In this document: piece by piece, positions 34,861 through 45,600 of the stretch
How the letters are laid out: every line of letters begins with the position of its first letter
Numbering within the stretch: position 1 is the first letter of the stretch
Source: Gaeumannomyces sp. JS-464
Taxonomy: Eukaryota; Ascomycota; Sordariomycetes; Magnaporthales; Magnaporthaceae
DNA length: 64,000 nt
Assembly: GCA_002197995.1 (NCBI GenBank)
Contig: NGZR01000001.1
Coordinates: 434,001-498,000 of the forward strand
Direction of reading: 5' to 3'
Position numbers and translations under genes: made by a program
The notes under the pieces: model-generated
Databases searched by the model: none
Seen by the model: only the letters and a program-made list of their open reading frames with translations
Told to the model about the DNA's origin: nothing

Positions 34861-35654
34861 CTTAGAATTTCGATGTAGCGTCCACTGATCCTCGTCGTAA
34901 TGATGATGGTTGGGGATCCTCTAATCTATGGTGCAGGCGGTCCGTGCATACATGGTCCGTGCGCGTGGCGGTGCGCCAATGCGGTGCGGTGATGGTGTGC
35001 CCGCGAGGACCTGTCACCGAACCTCTAGATATCTTCCTTTCCCGACATGCACAGACAGGCTGATCGCCCAAGCCACTAAACACAGTCTTGAGGATCGCGC
35101 ACCATGGTGACTTTCACTAGTTAACCTTGATACGCGATACCTTCACCCTTTTGATCTCGCAATGCGATATGGTAGCAACTCTGACCTGATGTTCGCTTTA
35201 CCACGATTGACCATCCCGACCCTCGAAACCTCCGGTCGGCACCCCACGTTCAGAAACGTCAATCTGCGCCTCAGCTAGCGCTCTACCCACAGTCAAACCC
35301 CGCATCAAGATCATCTCAGGTCAGCCGTTCGACGACCTCCGCTTGCGGAAACGGCCTAATTCGTCTCGGGCTCGGTCGCTGTACAGCAGCGACAATTCGA
35401 GGTTCCCAGGCTAACCGACGCGTCGACCGTCGGGATCAGCCTGTCTGTGCATCGTTCGCGTCCTGTCCCGAAATTGTTTTTTTTTCTTTTTTCTCCTTCC
35501 CTCTCTTTGGCTGCGCTTCGATTTGACACCGTTGGTACCCGCATCAATGATCCTTTGTGGCAGGTCCAAGATGGCGGGCAGATACGGCAGGCCCCGACCA
35601 CCTTCTCTTCCGACCGTGCAGTCTCTTGCGCCTCCCAACCCACCCACGCCAGGT

Positions 35655-35750
35655 CTTCGCGACTTCCTCTCCCACCCACGTTTTCGCAACTTCCTCTCCC
35701 ACCCATATCTTCGCGACTTCCCCTCCCACCTACGCTTTAGCGACCCCTCC
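35655..35750 (+). repeat. Tandem repeat, about 30-bp unit
   Basis: The unit TTCGCGACTTCCTCTCCCAC recurs about every 30 bp with small changes (TTTTCGCAACTTCC, TCTTCGCGACTTCCCC, then CTTTAGCGACC). It lies in the presumed 5' region of the nuclease-like gene and is not plausibly coding. Confidence 0.6.
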
Positions 35751-35880
35751 CCCATGCTTTACTTCTCCTTCGCCTTGCAGCCATGGAATCTTTCGCTCCC
35801 TGCCGTCTCGACCTGTGCAGCCGCACCTGTTTGCACTGCCGCGTCGGCTCGTGGATAGAGTGCACAGAGGAGCCTGAGCA

Positions 35881-37197
35881 TTGCGACTTTCAAGCCCCCA
35901 GCCAGCACACGCAGAACTCCGCGATGCCCACGACGCCCCGCCAACCTCGCCCTCCAAGCGAAAGCGCGTCGCCTCCGGCTCTGGCGGCGAGCAGCAAGAC
36001 GCAGGTTTCGATGACGAGGCATTCCTCCAAAACCAAGACCAGACCCCGCGCCAAAAACCCGGCCAGTCCATCGCCTTCCGGCCAGCCCCGCTCCTCGCGC
36101 CATCTCACTTCTCGGTCACCACCGACCTTTCCGGGAGCCAATCCCTACGGCTTTCGCCAACTCGACGCTCAGGTAGCCCCGTGAAGGATCTACGGGAACT
36201 AGAAAAGCTCCTCAAGCCCGTTCGCTACCAAGTACTCGGCAATGTGAGCTCCCAGCTCCCGCCCGACATGCTTAGTGTGTTCGAACGCACCGAGGAGATT
36301 GCCAGATTTGGTGTGCAGTTCGTCCCGGCTGCAGCTCGCGCCGCCGTCGAGAAGCACCTCCTTTCCACAGACACCAAGGCTTGGCCAGCCAGTGTTTTCG
36401 CCCAAGCCAGCGGATCGGCAACACCGGCAGAGGAGGAAAAGCTTGCAGAGGTCGAGCTCGCGGCGCTGCTCAAGATTAAGCAGAAGACAGAGTATTGCAA
36501 GGAGTGCAAGGTATCCGAGGCGGCTTGGAACCTGGAGGTGCATGGCCCGATGCTCGAGCTCGCCGTTTCCAACCGCCCCGGAGTCGCCCGCCATTACATC
36601 CCAACAGCCGACATCTCGAAGCCATGGCTCCCGCTCGTGCGCCACCAGCCTGCGCCCCGACTGCCATCGGCTTCGTCACGTGGGGCTTCGACAACCTCGG
36701 TTGCCGGCGCCAAGCTGGTCGACTTTGCCTTCACGTTGGACGTGGCTAAAACGCCCCTGTGGGATCCCATCGCTGATCGGGTCTTCCAAAGCGACTCGGA
36801 GGTTGAATGGTCAGTCAATCATAGTCGCCACGGCCCGCTCATGATGAGCCCCTTAGCCGTCAGCATCGAAACCAAATCCCCAAAAGGCAACGTCAACGAA
36901 GGCGAGAAGCAGCTTGCGGTATGGACCGCAGCATGGTACCGCAGGATGCATGATTGGGTCGATTCCCTTGAAAACGTTTCGATGCGCCAGGGAATGCCTG
37001 TTCTCTTGGTCATCGGTGACGCCTGGCATTTGGCTTTTTTCTGCGAGCGTGGCACTGAGTTTGTGTACGCTGGGAATCTCCTGTTCGGCAGTACGGATAG
37101 TTTGGACGGGCTGTACAAGGTGCTTGCGGTTCTGCGTATTTTGGTTGACTGGGTGGACACAGACTTCCGGGCCTGGATCAGCCAGATATTTGTTTAG
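35881..37197 (+). CDS. PD-(D/E)XK nuclease-like fungal protein (PDDEXK-type domain), 5' end unresolved
   Basis: An open frame of about 438 codons ending in TAG/TTTAG at 37197. An N-terminal low-complexity region (PPTSPSKRKRVASGSG, then DEAFLQNQDQTPRQK) with a basic nuclear-localisation-like KRKR leads to KDLRELEKLLKPVRYQVL. The C-terminal domain contains NHSRHGPLMMSPLAVSIETKSPKG, in which the E-T-K fits the (D/E)xK part of the motif. GEKQLAVWTAAWYRRM and LVIGDAWHLAFFCERG follow. This arrangement is typical of a large fungal family annotated as PD-(D/E)XK nuclease-like; activity is unproven. No in-frame ATG is available: the frame starts after a TGA at 35875–35877, so either an upstream exon exists (an ATG at 35783 lies in another frame) or the start is broken. 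It is the last gene before the AT-rich block. Confidence 0.72.
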   Translation: MRLSSPQPAHAELRDAHDAPPTSPSKRKRVASGSGGEQQDAGFDDEAFLQNQDQTPRQKPGQSIAFRPAPLLAPSHFSVTTDLSGSQSLRLSPTRRSGSPVKDLRELEKLLKPVRYQVLGNVSSQLPPDMLSVFERTEEIARFGVQFVPAAARAAVEKHLLSTDTKAWPASVFAQASGSATPAEEEKLAEVELAALLKIKQKTEYCKECKVSEAAWNLEVHGPMLELAVSNRPGVARHYIPTADISKPWLPLVRHQPAPRLPSASSRGASTTSVAGAKLVDFAFTLDVAKTPLWDPIADRVFQSDSEVEWSVNHSRHGPLMMSPLAVSIETKSPKGNVNEGEKQLAVWTAAWYRRMHDWVDSLENVSMRQGMPVLLVIGDAWHLAFFCERGTEFVYAGNLLFGSTDSLDGLYKVLAVLRILVDWVDTDFRAWISQIFV

Positions 37198-37199
37198 CT

Positions 37200-37308
37200 G
37201 TATGAGTTAAAAGTGGAGGATCCGTGGGCGCGCGCATCAACCAGGTTTTTCTTTTTGGCGTTTGGCTGTACGAGTTAAAGTTGAGGATCCGTGGGCGTAC
37301 GCCCCAAA
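37200..37308 (+). repeat. Tandem duplication of about 68 bp after the nuclease-like gene
   Basis: GAGTTAAAAGTGGAGGATCCGTGGGCG at 37204 and GAGTTAAAGTTGAGGATCCGTGGGCG at 37271 share near-identical sequence, and both are preceded by TGTA. Confidence 0.65.
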
Positions 37309-37721
37309 CGAGCTCGCACTGCCTTTACCTCCACGGTATGATACCAAGTCGGAACATAGGTAGCGCACCGGAACCTCTGGATTCCCTTAAAAAACCGCGG
37401 TACCTTGTGTGTTGGGAAGCTAGTTGCAGCACTGCGAGCTTAGCTCGACAGGGAGGCACGTGCGCGGACACACTTATGACCAGGATTTTCCTTCAGCCCA
37501 CGTTACAGGCTTACTTGCGCGGATTAAAAGCATCCGCTATAAAACGGCCCTCCAGGGTTTAGCGCGGCGGGGCAATCTGTTGTTTTTTCAGCAATTTGTC
37601 GTTTTTTAAAAACATTTTTCCCCATTTAAATTAGCGCTAAATTATTATACTACTAGTTTTTTATATAAAACGCTTAATTGCATAAACCTAGGGTTAGCTT
37701 TATTATTAACCTTTTAAATAC

Positions 37722-38223
37722 TGTTACAATTAAGGGTTTGCTTTTAAAGTAAGGCACTTCGGGAGTGGATAGGACAATATCGTTGCGTCTGGTTGCAGGG
37801 AATCACGTGACTTAAAAGGACAATTTAATTGCTTGCCTTAAGAGATGCTTAGGAGCTAACTTAAATTAACTAATGCCGAAACCTTAATTAAAAGCTACTT
37901 AAAAAAAAGGAAGCCCATTTTTTATATATACGTTGTTTTATTTTAATAGTTTTTTAAATTTGTAGCTTTGTTTGGAGTTATAAATCCATAAATCCTTTTT
38001 TGGATTTGTTACTTTGTTTTAAATTTTTTATAAATTTATAAATCCTTTTCTAAATTTGTTATTTTATCCCGAGTTTTTACAAATTTATAAATCTTTTTTT
38101 TGGATTCGCTTTAAATAATTTGCTTAGCTACGTAACTTTCGTTTTTAACGTAAGCGGGGTAAAAACACCATTTAAAGCTTCCTCCCGCTTTACGTCCTAA
38201 AGGTTTGCATACTAGTTGTAACA
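37722..38223 (-). repeat. gypsy-3 LTR (LTR A), inverted orientation
   Basis: On the minus strand it begins TGTTACAACTAGTATGCAAACC and ends CCCTTAATTGTAACA, the same ends as the plus-oriented LTRs at 40,530, 47,694, 51,037, 55,126 and 62,079. It contains the same palindromic GGATTTAT...ATAAATCC subrepeats. About 502 bp. Confidence 0.85.
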
Positions 38224-39152
38224 TTAGGTTTCCTTTTTTAAACTAATTTTTTTTGGCTATATTTTATTACCCCGCTTTTTAATATTTGGTAAATATTTTC
38301 CTTCCCCACCACTCTTTTTCTTCCTTTTTTAATTAACAAAATGTCCGGCCGGGTGCGAAAACGTCCTTTTGCTAAAAAAACGTTTTAACGTAAAACTTTA
38401 TTTGTTTAAATTTTTTTTCTTTTATTAAAATGCTTTTTTATTTTTTTTACCACGAAGTTTTAAAGCGTAAAAAGTGTAAAGCTTTTTTTTAAGATTTATC
38501 GCGGTGCGTAAAATGCTTCGGTTAAAACCGTTCGGATTGTAACATTTTAGGCCTTTTTCCCGCGCAATTTCGAAAAATTAAAAAATAACACGCAAAATTA
38601 AAAGCCGAGTTAAAAGCAAAAAAAAGCGTTAAACCGTAAAACGGAAGCTTTTCACTGTTAACGCTCGCATTAAACGTTTAAAAACGCAAAAAGTAATGTG
38701 GTTTAAAAAGAAAATGCGCGCTTTTCGGCGCGGTATTAACGCTATAAAAAAGTTGGAACGGATAAAGCGTAAAAAGGTTAACGTAAAAAAGGGAGCCGGG
38801 GAGGCTCCCGTCGCACCTTCGCGTTCGCTCGCTTTCGAGCTTTTTTTTGTTATTTTTAATTTAGGCCGGTTTTAAAGTTACTTTTAACTTTAACCTTTTA
38901 GCTTTGTTTAATTTTGGTAAATTGTTTTAATATAAGTATTTTAAACCTAACCCGAAACACTTTTTTTTAAGTTGCTTATATTAACTTTTTTTATAATAAC
39001 CGCTATTAGTACTTTATAAAAAGTTCCTAATAGTGTTTAACATTTGCTGCTTTTTTTTACGTTTTTTTCGTAACCGTATTTTTTCCATTTAATTAAGTAC
39101 TTTTTAAGCTTATATTTTAATTTATAGTTTAAAATTTTTTTAATTTAGTACT
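37722..39152 (-). mobile_element. gypsy-3, 3' part (LTR to chromodomain), minus strand
   Basis: Next to LTR A, reading the minus strand, the sequence at 39152–39060 matches the gypsy-1 chromodomain segment (…CTTAAAAAGTACTTAATTAAATGG... against CCTAAAAAGTACCTGGTTAAATGG). 38520–38455 matches the gypsy-1 3' non-coding segment near 47,400–47,460. The copy stops abruptly at 39152, where the copia LTR starts. A less degraded GC patch with a hairpin (GGGAGCC...GGCTCCC) lies at 38791–38809. Confidence 0.75.
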
Positions 39153-39498
39153 TGTTAAATGGGCAGCTAAAAGTCGCACGAAGCTATTTACGAAAAGCGG
39201 AAGCTTTACGGCCCGAAGCCCCGTGGCAAAAACAACGTCTCCCCGGCACGAAGGCTTCGGCACGGAAATTACCGGCCAAGCCGTTATGCACGGAAGCTGT
39301 GCAAGTTCCAGGTTAAATCCCGACTCCGGGATTTGCTTTGTACGATCGCACCCCGCGGCCTCCGGCATAGGATAATATATTAAGCAAAGCTCGTATAATA
39401 AGCTCTTTTTTTATACTTAAAAAACAAACAGCTTTTAGATATATATAAATTTAAAAGCCTTTTTACCTTAAAAACCGGTACTGGTACAATTGCTACGA
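39153..39498 (+). repeat. Copia 5' LTR
   Basis: About 346 bp, TGTTAAATGGGCAGC at the start. It aligns along its length with 54864–55125 plus 62530–62619; nearly all differences are transitions. It preserves the uninterrupted site (AATAAGCTCTTTTTTTATACTT) into which gypsy-2 inserted in the other LTR. Confidence 0.8.
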
Positions 39499-40529
39499 AT
39501 ATTAATTAATAAGCAAGCTTAACCTATTAGGTAGCTTAACTTATAAATTGGCAACGTGAAAAGGCGATTTGCACTAATCGAACGCGAGGTTGCCATAGCG
39601 TACGACGTTTTTTTAACGATCTAATCGTAGCCCCGTTCGATAAGTGATCGCGTTTAATCCTAAACGACTTTTTTTATTAAAAAAAGGAACATTTAAACGG
39701 ATTTCCAAGCTGCAAATGCGATTTGCTAAAACCACCGGGTTTAACTCGGCTAACCGATAAGTATCGTATAAATAAAAAGGAAATCGCGCGTTATTGCGCA
39801 TTTGTTATTAGTATTTCCTTTTTCCTTTTCCTTTTTTTTAACTAAACAATCCCGGCTTTCGACTTTGTACGATTACCATGTCCGACGAAACCGAAACACC
39901 AAAAGCGAGCCCTACTGCCGGAACGGCGGAGTTATAAAAAATACCTTTTTTAAAACGAGAATAACCCCGTTCCGCTTACGTACGACGAAATGGCCAAAAG
40001 CAGCGGCATTTTAACCTTATTATGGAAAAAAAGCACAAATTTTAAATATTAAAACGAGCCGTACAACGTTCGCCAAATTACAAATAAGCGACACTTTATT
40101 ATATATTTCGCACGATATATAGTAAAAGCTATTTGGCTATCCTTTTAAAGAAAACGATTGCGTAATATGTTCCGCTAAAAATTCGCAAAATAAAAAGCAT
40201 TTTAATTCGAATTTATCGATTGTACGTTTCGAAAAAAGATGTTCGAATTACTGCATAACAACGGAATTAATATTTTAAAAAATATGGTTACGGAATAGCT
40301 TGTACGAGTTTTAAACCCTATTTTTTTGGATACGCCATTTTAAATACCACAGTTTTAGCTTGCACGACCGTTATAAACAGCGGGATAACTTTTAACCTTA
40401 ATAAAACCCTAAATTGCGAAAAAAAAAACTGTCCGCACGATCCTCCCAACGGTCGAAATAAACCATTTAAAGCCGAAACGGAATTTGTACAAAAGGCAAT
40501 TTACGTATTTAAAATCGTTCCTTCGGAAG
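39499..40529 (+). pseudogene. Copia internal region, 5' part (probable gag, unrecognisable)
   Basis: Follows the copia 5' LTR. A possible start MSDETETPKASPTAGTAEL at about 39879 is followed by stops in all frames. A later segment reads CVMCSAKNSQNKKHFNS, a CxxC pair. I cannot assign a domain; gag is inferred from position. Confidence 0.35.
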
Positions 40530-41013
40530 TGTTACGACCAGCATGCAAGCCCTTAAAACAGCAAGGCAAAAAAGGGGCCCCGAAGTGGTGCTTCCGCCCC
40601 GCTTTAATTACGTGGAGTTACGTAAATAAAAAAGGGATTTGTAAATTTATAACAAAGCAACAAATCCGAAAAAAGATTTGTAAATTTATAACAAAGCAAT
40701 AAATCCGAAAAGGATTTATAAATTTGTAATAAAGCAACAAATTCGAAAGGGATTTGTAAATTTATAGTAAAGCTAAATTTAACTTAACATAAAGCAAAAG
40801 GCAACGTATATATAAAAAATGGATTCCTATTAGCTTAGGTAGTTTTAACTAAAGTTTTAGCATTAGTTAACCTAAATTAGCTTTTAAGCATTTCTTAAAG
40901 CAAGCAATTAAATTATCCTTTTAAATTACGTATTTTTTTATTAACCAAATTAAAATATTGTCCTTTTTACCCCCGAAATGCCCTACTTTAAAAGCAAAAC
41001 CCTAATTGTAACA
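40530..41013 (+). repeat. gypsy-1 5' LTR
   Basis: 484 bp, TGTTACGACCAGCATGCAAG...CCCTAATTGTAACA. Contains four copies of a subrepeat of about 36 bp (GATTTGTAAATTTATAACAAAGC) between about 40635 and 40785; each unit is partly palindromic (GGATTTGT...ACAAATCC). A pronounced GC patch (GGGGCCCCGAAGTGGTGCTTCCGCCCC) survives near its start. Confidence 0.92.
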
Positions 41014-41062
41014 TTTTAACTAATTTGGTTTAATACTTTGTTAAAAGGAAAACAATATAATT

Positions 41063-42340
41063 ATGGCAAGCAATAGCAAAAAGCTTAAAGGAAAAAAAAC
41101 TACGGTTTTTACTTTTAACGGTATTAAGTACGATTTTAACGAAATAGCTAATACGGCTAGCTTTTTTAAATTTATAACAAACGAAATCGCTAAAAGCCAG
41201 GCTAAAGTAAAGCAATTTACTACGAAATTAGTGTCCTTCGAAGCATTTATTACGGTTAAAACGTACAAATTTCCGTCCCCGAATTTTTACGGAAAGGAAA
41301 ACGGCAAATTTAAAACGTTTTTTACTAAATGCAAAAGCTATTTTAAATTTTACGAATAGCAATTCGTAAGCGAAAAATAAAAGGTTGCTTACGCTATTAC
41401 CAAGCTGGACGGCAAAGTAAAAAAATGGTTTTAGCCAATTTAAAATAATTACTTTAAAAAGGTATAAAAATAGCTAAAAAGCTACCAAATTTATTTTCGC
41501 TAGCTTTAAAACTTTCGAAAAAAAAGGTCGGAAAAGTGTTCGAAATAGTTAACGAAACCCGAATCGCTGAAAAAGATTTACTGGCTTTTAAATAGCAAAA
41601 GTTTATAGCTAAATACGTAGCGGATTTTTAACGAATTAGCATTAAGCTTAATTAAAACGACGCTACGTTAATATTGCACTTTTATAACGGATTGCGCGAA
41701 AACGTAAAAAATAAACTCGCAAAACAAAATCGCCCGGAGTTTTTTACGGATTACGTTAAAAACGCGGTTCGCATTAGCGATAAATTATACGAACGATAAT
41801 AAAAAAAGAAAAGATATGGTTTTAAAAGCGCGGTATAAAATAATAAGGCTAACTAAAAAAAGGCTAAATAGCAATTTATTACGGTTTACAAAACGCACTT
41901 AAACTTTATAAACTTTAGTGCGAAAGCCGTTTACCAGTAATAAAAGCAATAGAAAAAGCCGAAATAAAACTTAAAAAACGGGAAATGTTTTAAATGCGGC
42001 CAAATTGGCTATATAAAAGTTAATTGCTTTTAGCGGAATAATAACCGTTAAGTAGCTAATTTTTAGCAAGCGTATATAAAAGCTCGGCATAAAAAGGGCT
42101 GTATTTCGGCTTAGCGTTTAGTTAAACGGCTATTACGATAAGCTATATGTTATATACCAGTCCGATAAAAAGGTTATCGAATGGTATCTTTGGAAACTAT
42201 AAAGCATTTGCATATTTAAAATTACGAAGCTCGAATACGATAGCAAAGGTAAATAGCGGATTGTTTTCGAACCCGAAAATTCGAAGGAAAAAAACAACAC
42301 CGCTTTTCGCGGGGTTTAAAAAAAAGCAATCCTAACAAGC
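41063..42340 (+). pseudogene. gypsy-1 gag
   Basis: Starts MASNSKKLKGKKTTVFTFNG at 41063 and stays open for 98 codons. It continues past stops as FVSEK–KVAYAITKLDGKVKKWF, IVNETRIAEKDLLAFK, and DYVKNAVRISDKLYER, all capsid-like. The zinc knuckle reads CFKCGQIGYIKVNC (41986–42027), with Tyr where the CCHC His should be, a C-to-T change. Most stops sit where Gln is expected from the other copy. Non-functional. Confidence 0.85.
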
Positions 42341-42466
42341 AACGCGAAAAAAAGCCCGAAAAAAGCTTTTAAGCTAAACACACCTTTTTCGAAAGTCGAA
42401 AGATTTTAACACCGATATTAAAATGGATTAAAATGGTTAAAACTTTAAAACGGCCGAGTTTTAAAA

Positions 42467-42602
42467 TGTAACGGGGTCGCCTTAATAAAGGATTTCGGGG
42501 CTTAATATACTGTGGTGCTAAAAGGTTTAATTACGAAGTGATTAAACTGTTAAATCTTTTAGTTTATGTAGTGGAGCGGTGCTTTAGCACGTCCCCTTTA
42601 CA
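42467..42602. mobile_element. 136-bp insertion with terminal inverted repeats and 5-bp TSD (MITE-like or mini-LTR)
   Basis: Ends TGTAACGGGG and, inverted, TGTAAAGGGG. Flanked by a perfect TAAAA duplication (42462–42466 and 42603–42607). gypsy-2 has the empty site: GAGTTTTAAAAACGGG at about 57010. The insert contains no ORF. Both a non-autonomous DNA transposon and a very short solo LTR (TG...CA ends, 5-bp TSD) fit. Confidence 0.8.
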
Positions 42603-42619
42603 TAAAAACGAGCGAAAAG

Positions 42620-45600
42620 CTCGAACGGCGGAACTTTCGTACTTATAATCCGCGAAAAGCAGGCAAATTAAAAGATTAGCACGCTTTTACGCCTTTTAAT
42701 ATTTCGGTGTGTTTTTAAAACGTTAAGGTTTAAAACACCCAAATGGCTCGTTATATTACGCTACCCCAGCGAACGAAAACGACGGTTAACTTTTATCGTG
42801 GTTTAACGACTAATAAAAAGTTAAATATGCTGGTTATAAGTTTAACAACGTAAACGAGCTAAAATAAACTGCGTTAAAACCCGAGGACCATTTTAGCATC
42901 GATATAAAACATTTTAAACATTTGTATTTTTTTTAAGCAAAATGCATTTACGAAAAAATGCAAGTTTTATTTACGACTTAAGCTTAAATACGATTTTTTT
43001 CCGCGAAGGTTAGGAAGCAAACCAAAAGTTAAACCCCGTTTAGCATTTTAATTGCCACGGTGGGAACCAGCCCGAATCGGCAGGTTTACCGCAGTTTTTA
43101 AGCTTAACGAGCGGTATTTAATGCTATGTGTTATTAAAATATTCGATTAAGGAAAATGCGAAATTGTAAAATGCAAAAAACATATAGCATAAAAAGCGAA
43201 AGCTTAGCATTAAGGGATTACGCGGACGTACGTACCGTTTAACCCGAATAAAAGGACGAACGTACGGTACTCGTTCTTTTTTATTAAAAAACTAAAAAAA
43301 CCATTCGAGCGAAAAGCACGGAATAAAAAATAAAAAAAACCGATAAAAACCCTCGTAATAGCAAAATCGAATTAACCGTACAATTTACTAACATTTCGAA
43401 TGGAATGTTAAAAAAAAGGGTTAAAATAATAATCGATTGTAAAGCATAAAGCGATTACGTATTGTTATAAACGGTTAAACGGTATAAAATTCCTATAAAA
43501 TGAAAGCATTAACCGTATTAATTAAAAACGGTCGAAAAAATACCTATCGCTTATAATAAAAAATGGATCGATTAAAAAACATAATTAATAATATTACGCA
43601 TTCGAAATGGGGAAAACGTTACTATTATATTAGATAAATTAAATATAAAAAAAGGAAATGTAATTTTCGAAATCCTTTAGCTTAAAAAAAATAATTTACG
43701 GATAAATTGGGCTATTAGCTAAGTTTAATAAGAAAAGTTACGAGTAATTAAAACGGTTTACCAATTACGAACTTTAAACCGTAAGCATAAAAAGCAACGA
43801 AAAAAGGTTACGACGGTAATAAAACTTAGCAATCCACTTTTGCATTTAGCATTAATAAATACGCGATTATTTAAAGCGGAAAGCGATTAAAACAGTTTAA
43901 CTAATATTAAAAAACGGCTCGCGAATATTTCGAAAAAATATTATAAATACGAAAAATTATTCCGGAAAAACTTAAAAACGGTGCTTCCCGAATATAAACC
44001 GTTCGATTTTAAAATTAAACTTAAGCTAAACACGTAATTTAAGTATTAAAAGTTGTATTAACTTAGCTTTTAGTAATAAAAGGTGTTAAAAAAACAATTA
44101 AAGGAAAACCTAAAAAAGGACATATTAAACCTTTCGATTTTCCAATAAAATACGGGATTTTATAAAAAAGAAAAAAAACGGGACGAAACGGATATGCGTT
44201 AATTACCGCCCGCTAAACGAGGCTACGATAAAAGATCGGTATTTTTTGCTTTTTATCGACGAACTGCGCGATAGGCTCGGCAAAGCCTAGTATTTTACGG
44301 TTTTGGACTTACGAAAAGCTTATAACCTAATACGGATTAAAAAAGGCTAAAATGGCTTACGGCTTTTAAAATAAAGCTTAAATGCTACGAGTTTTTAGTA
44401 ATAACCTTTAGGTTTATTAACGCATTAGCTACGTTTTAAAAAATAATTAACCATATATTGCGTAAGCATTTCGACATTTTTGTTTTCGCGTACTTAAACG
44501 ATATTTTGGTTTTTTCGAAAACGATGGAAAAATATAAATAATACGTGTATAAAATGCTTTAAAAGTTGCTTAGCGCAAAGCTTTTTGTTAAACTAGAAAA
44601 ATGCGAATGGCATTCGTAAAAAGTCGCTTTTTTGGGGTTCGTAATTACACCCGAATAGGTTTGTATAAACCTTAAAAAAGTTAAGGAAGTTAAAAAATGG
44701 CTTATATTTAAAAACGTTACGAAAGTATAAAGGTTTTTAAGGTTTTTAAACTTTTACAAACGGTTTATTCGTGGTTATAGCAAAATCGCTATATTATTTA
44801 CGAATTTTACCAAAAACGACTACTAGTTTTATTAAAAAGGGCAAAAATAAAAAGCTTTCGAACAATTACGAAACGCCGTGTTAAAAAAACTAGTGTTAGT
44901 ATTTTTAAACTTAAAAAGCCTTTCGAGGTTAAAACCAACGCGTTAAATTACGCGATCGGCGGCCAATTCGGACAGCGGGACGATTAAAAACGGTTGCATT
45001 TTTACGCGTTTTTTTCGCAAAAGTTAAATGGATTTAAATTAAATTACCAAATTTACAATAAAAAGCTTTTAGCGATAATCCGAGCATTTAAAAAATAGCG
45101 GTTACATTTTTATAAAGCGAAGCATTAAATTGTAATATATACGAATTATAAAAACCTAACGCACTTTATTATAAGCAAAACCTAAATAAGCGATAAGTCC
45201 GTTAAAGCGAGTTTTTGCAAAACTACACTATCCAGATCGAATACCGGAAAGGGTCGGAAAACGGCCGGGCGGACGCTTTAAGCCGACGACCGAACTATTA
45301 AGTTATAGTATTTAAAAAAACACGAGTAGTTTTAGCGGAAAAACCAAACGGGTTTTTAATTCCGGTATAAAGGATGCTTATTAAAACGGTTTAATAAAAA
45401 AAAGTTTAAACTTTAAAATTTTTTTAATAAATTCATAACCAGCTGGCATACGGCTACCAAAGCGTAAAAAAAACGTAAAAACGGTTATAATAATATTACG
45501 GGTTCGTAAAAACTTAAGCCGAAATACAAAACGCAATAAAAAATTGCGAAAACTGCGTTAAAAATAAAACTAGCAGGTATAAGCCTTATAGGCTTTTACA

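Larger units (their letters stand above)
31435..35780. other. 4.3-kb region without a recognisable gene
   Basis: GC-rich to mixed sequence with many short overlapping ORFs and no domain. It includes an A16 run at about 34217–34232, an imperfect direct repeat of about 75 bp at 34725–34860 (blocks CCTGGCTCACTCTTGGTCTTGA and CTTGGCTCCCTCTTGATCTTGA), and a three-to-four-fold repeat of about 30 bp near 35655–35750. Confidence 0.45.

Noticed and set aside
39148..39152. GTACT as a copia target-site duplication
   Set aside because: The right flank reads AACAC; matching would require shifting the LTR end by one base and accepting two transitions, which is too permissive for five bases.
40635..40785. 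Regularly spaced 36-bp repeats as a CRISPR array or satellite
   Set aside because: They lie at the same place in every LTR of the family, lack unique spacers and are eukaryotic LTR subrepeats.
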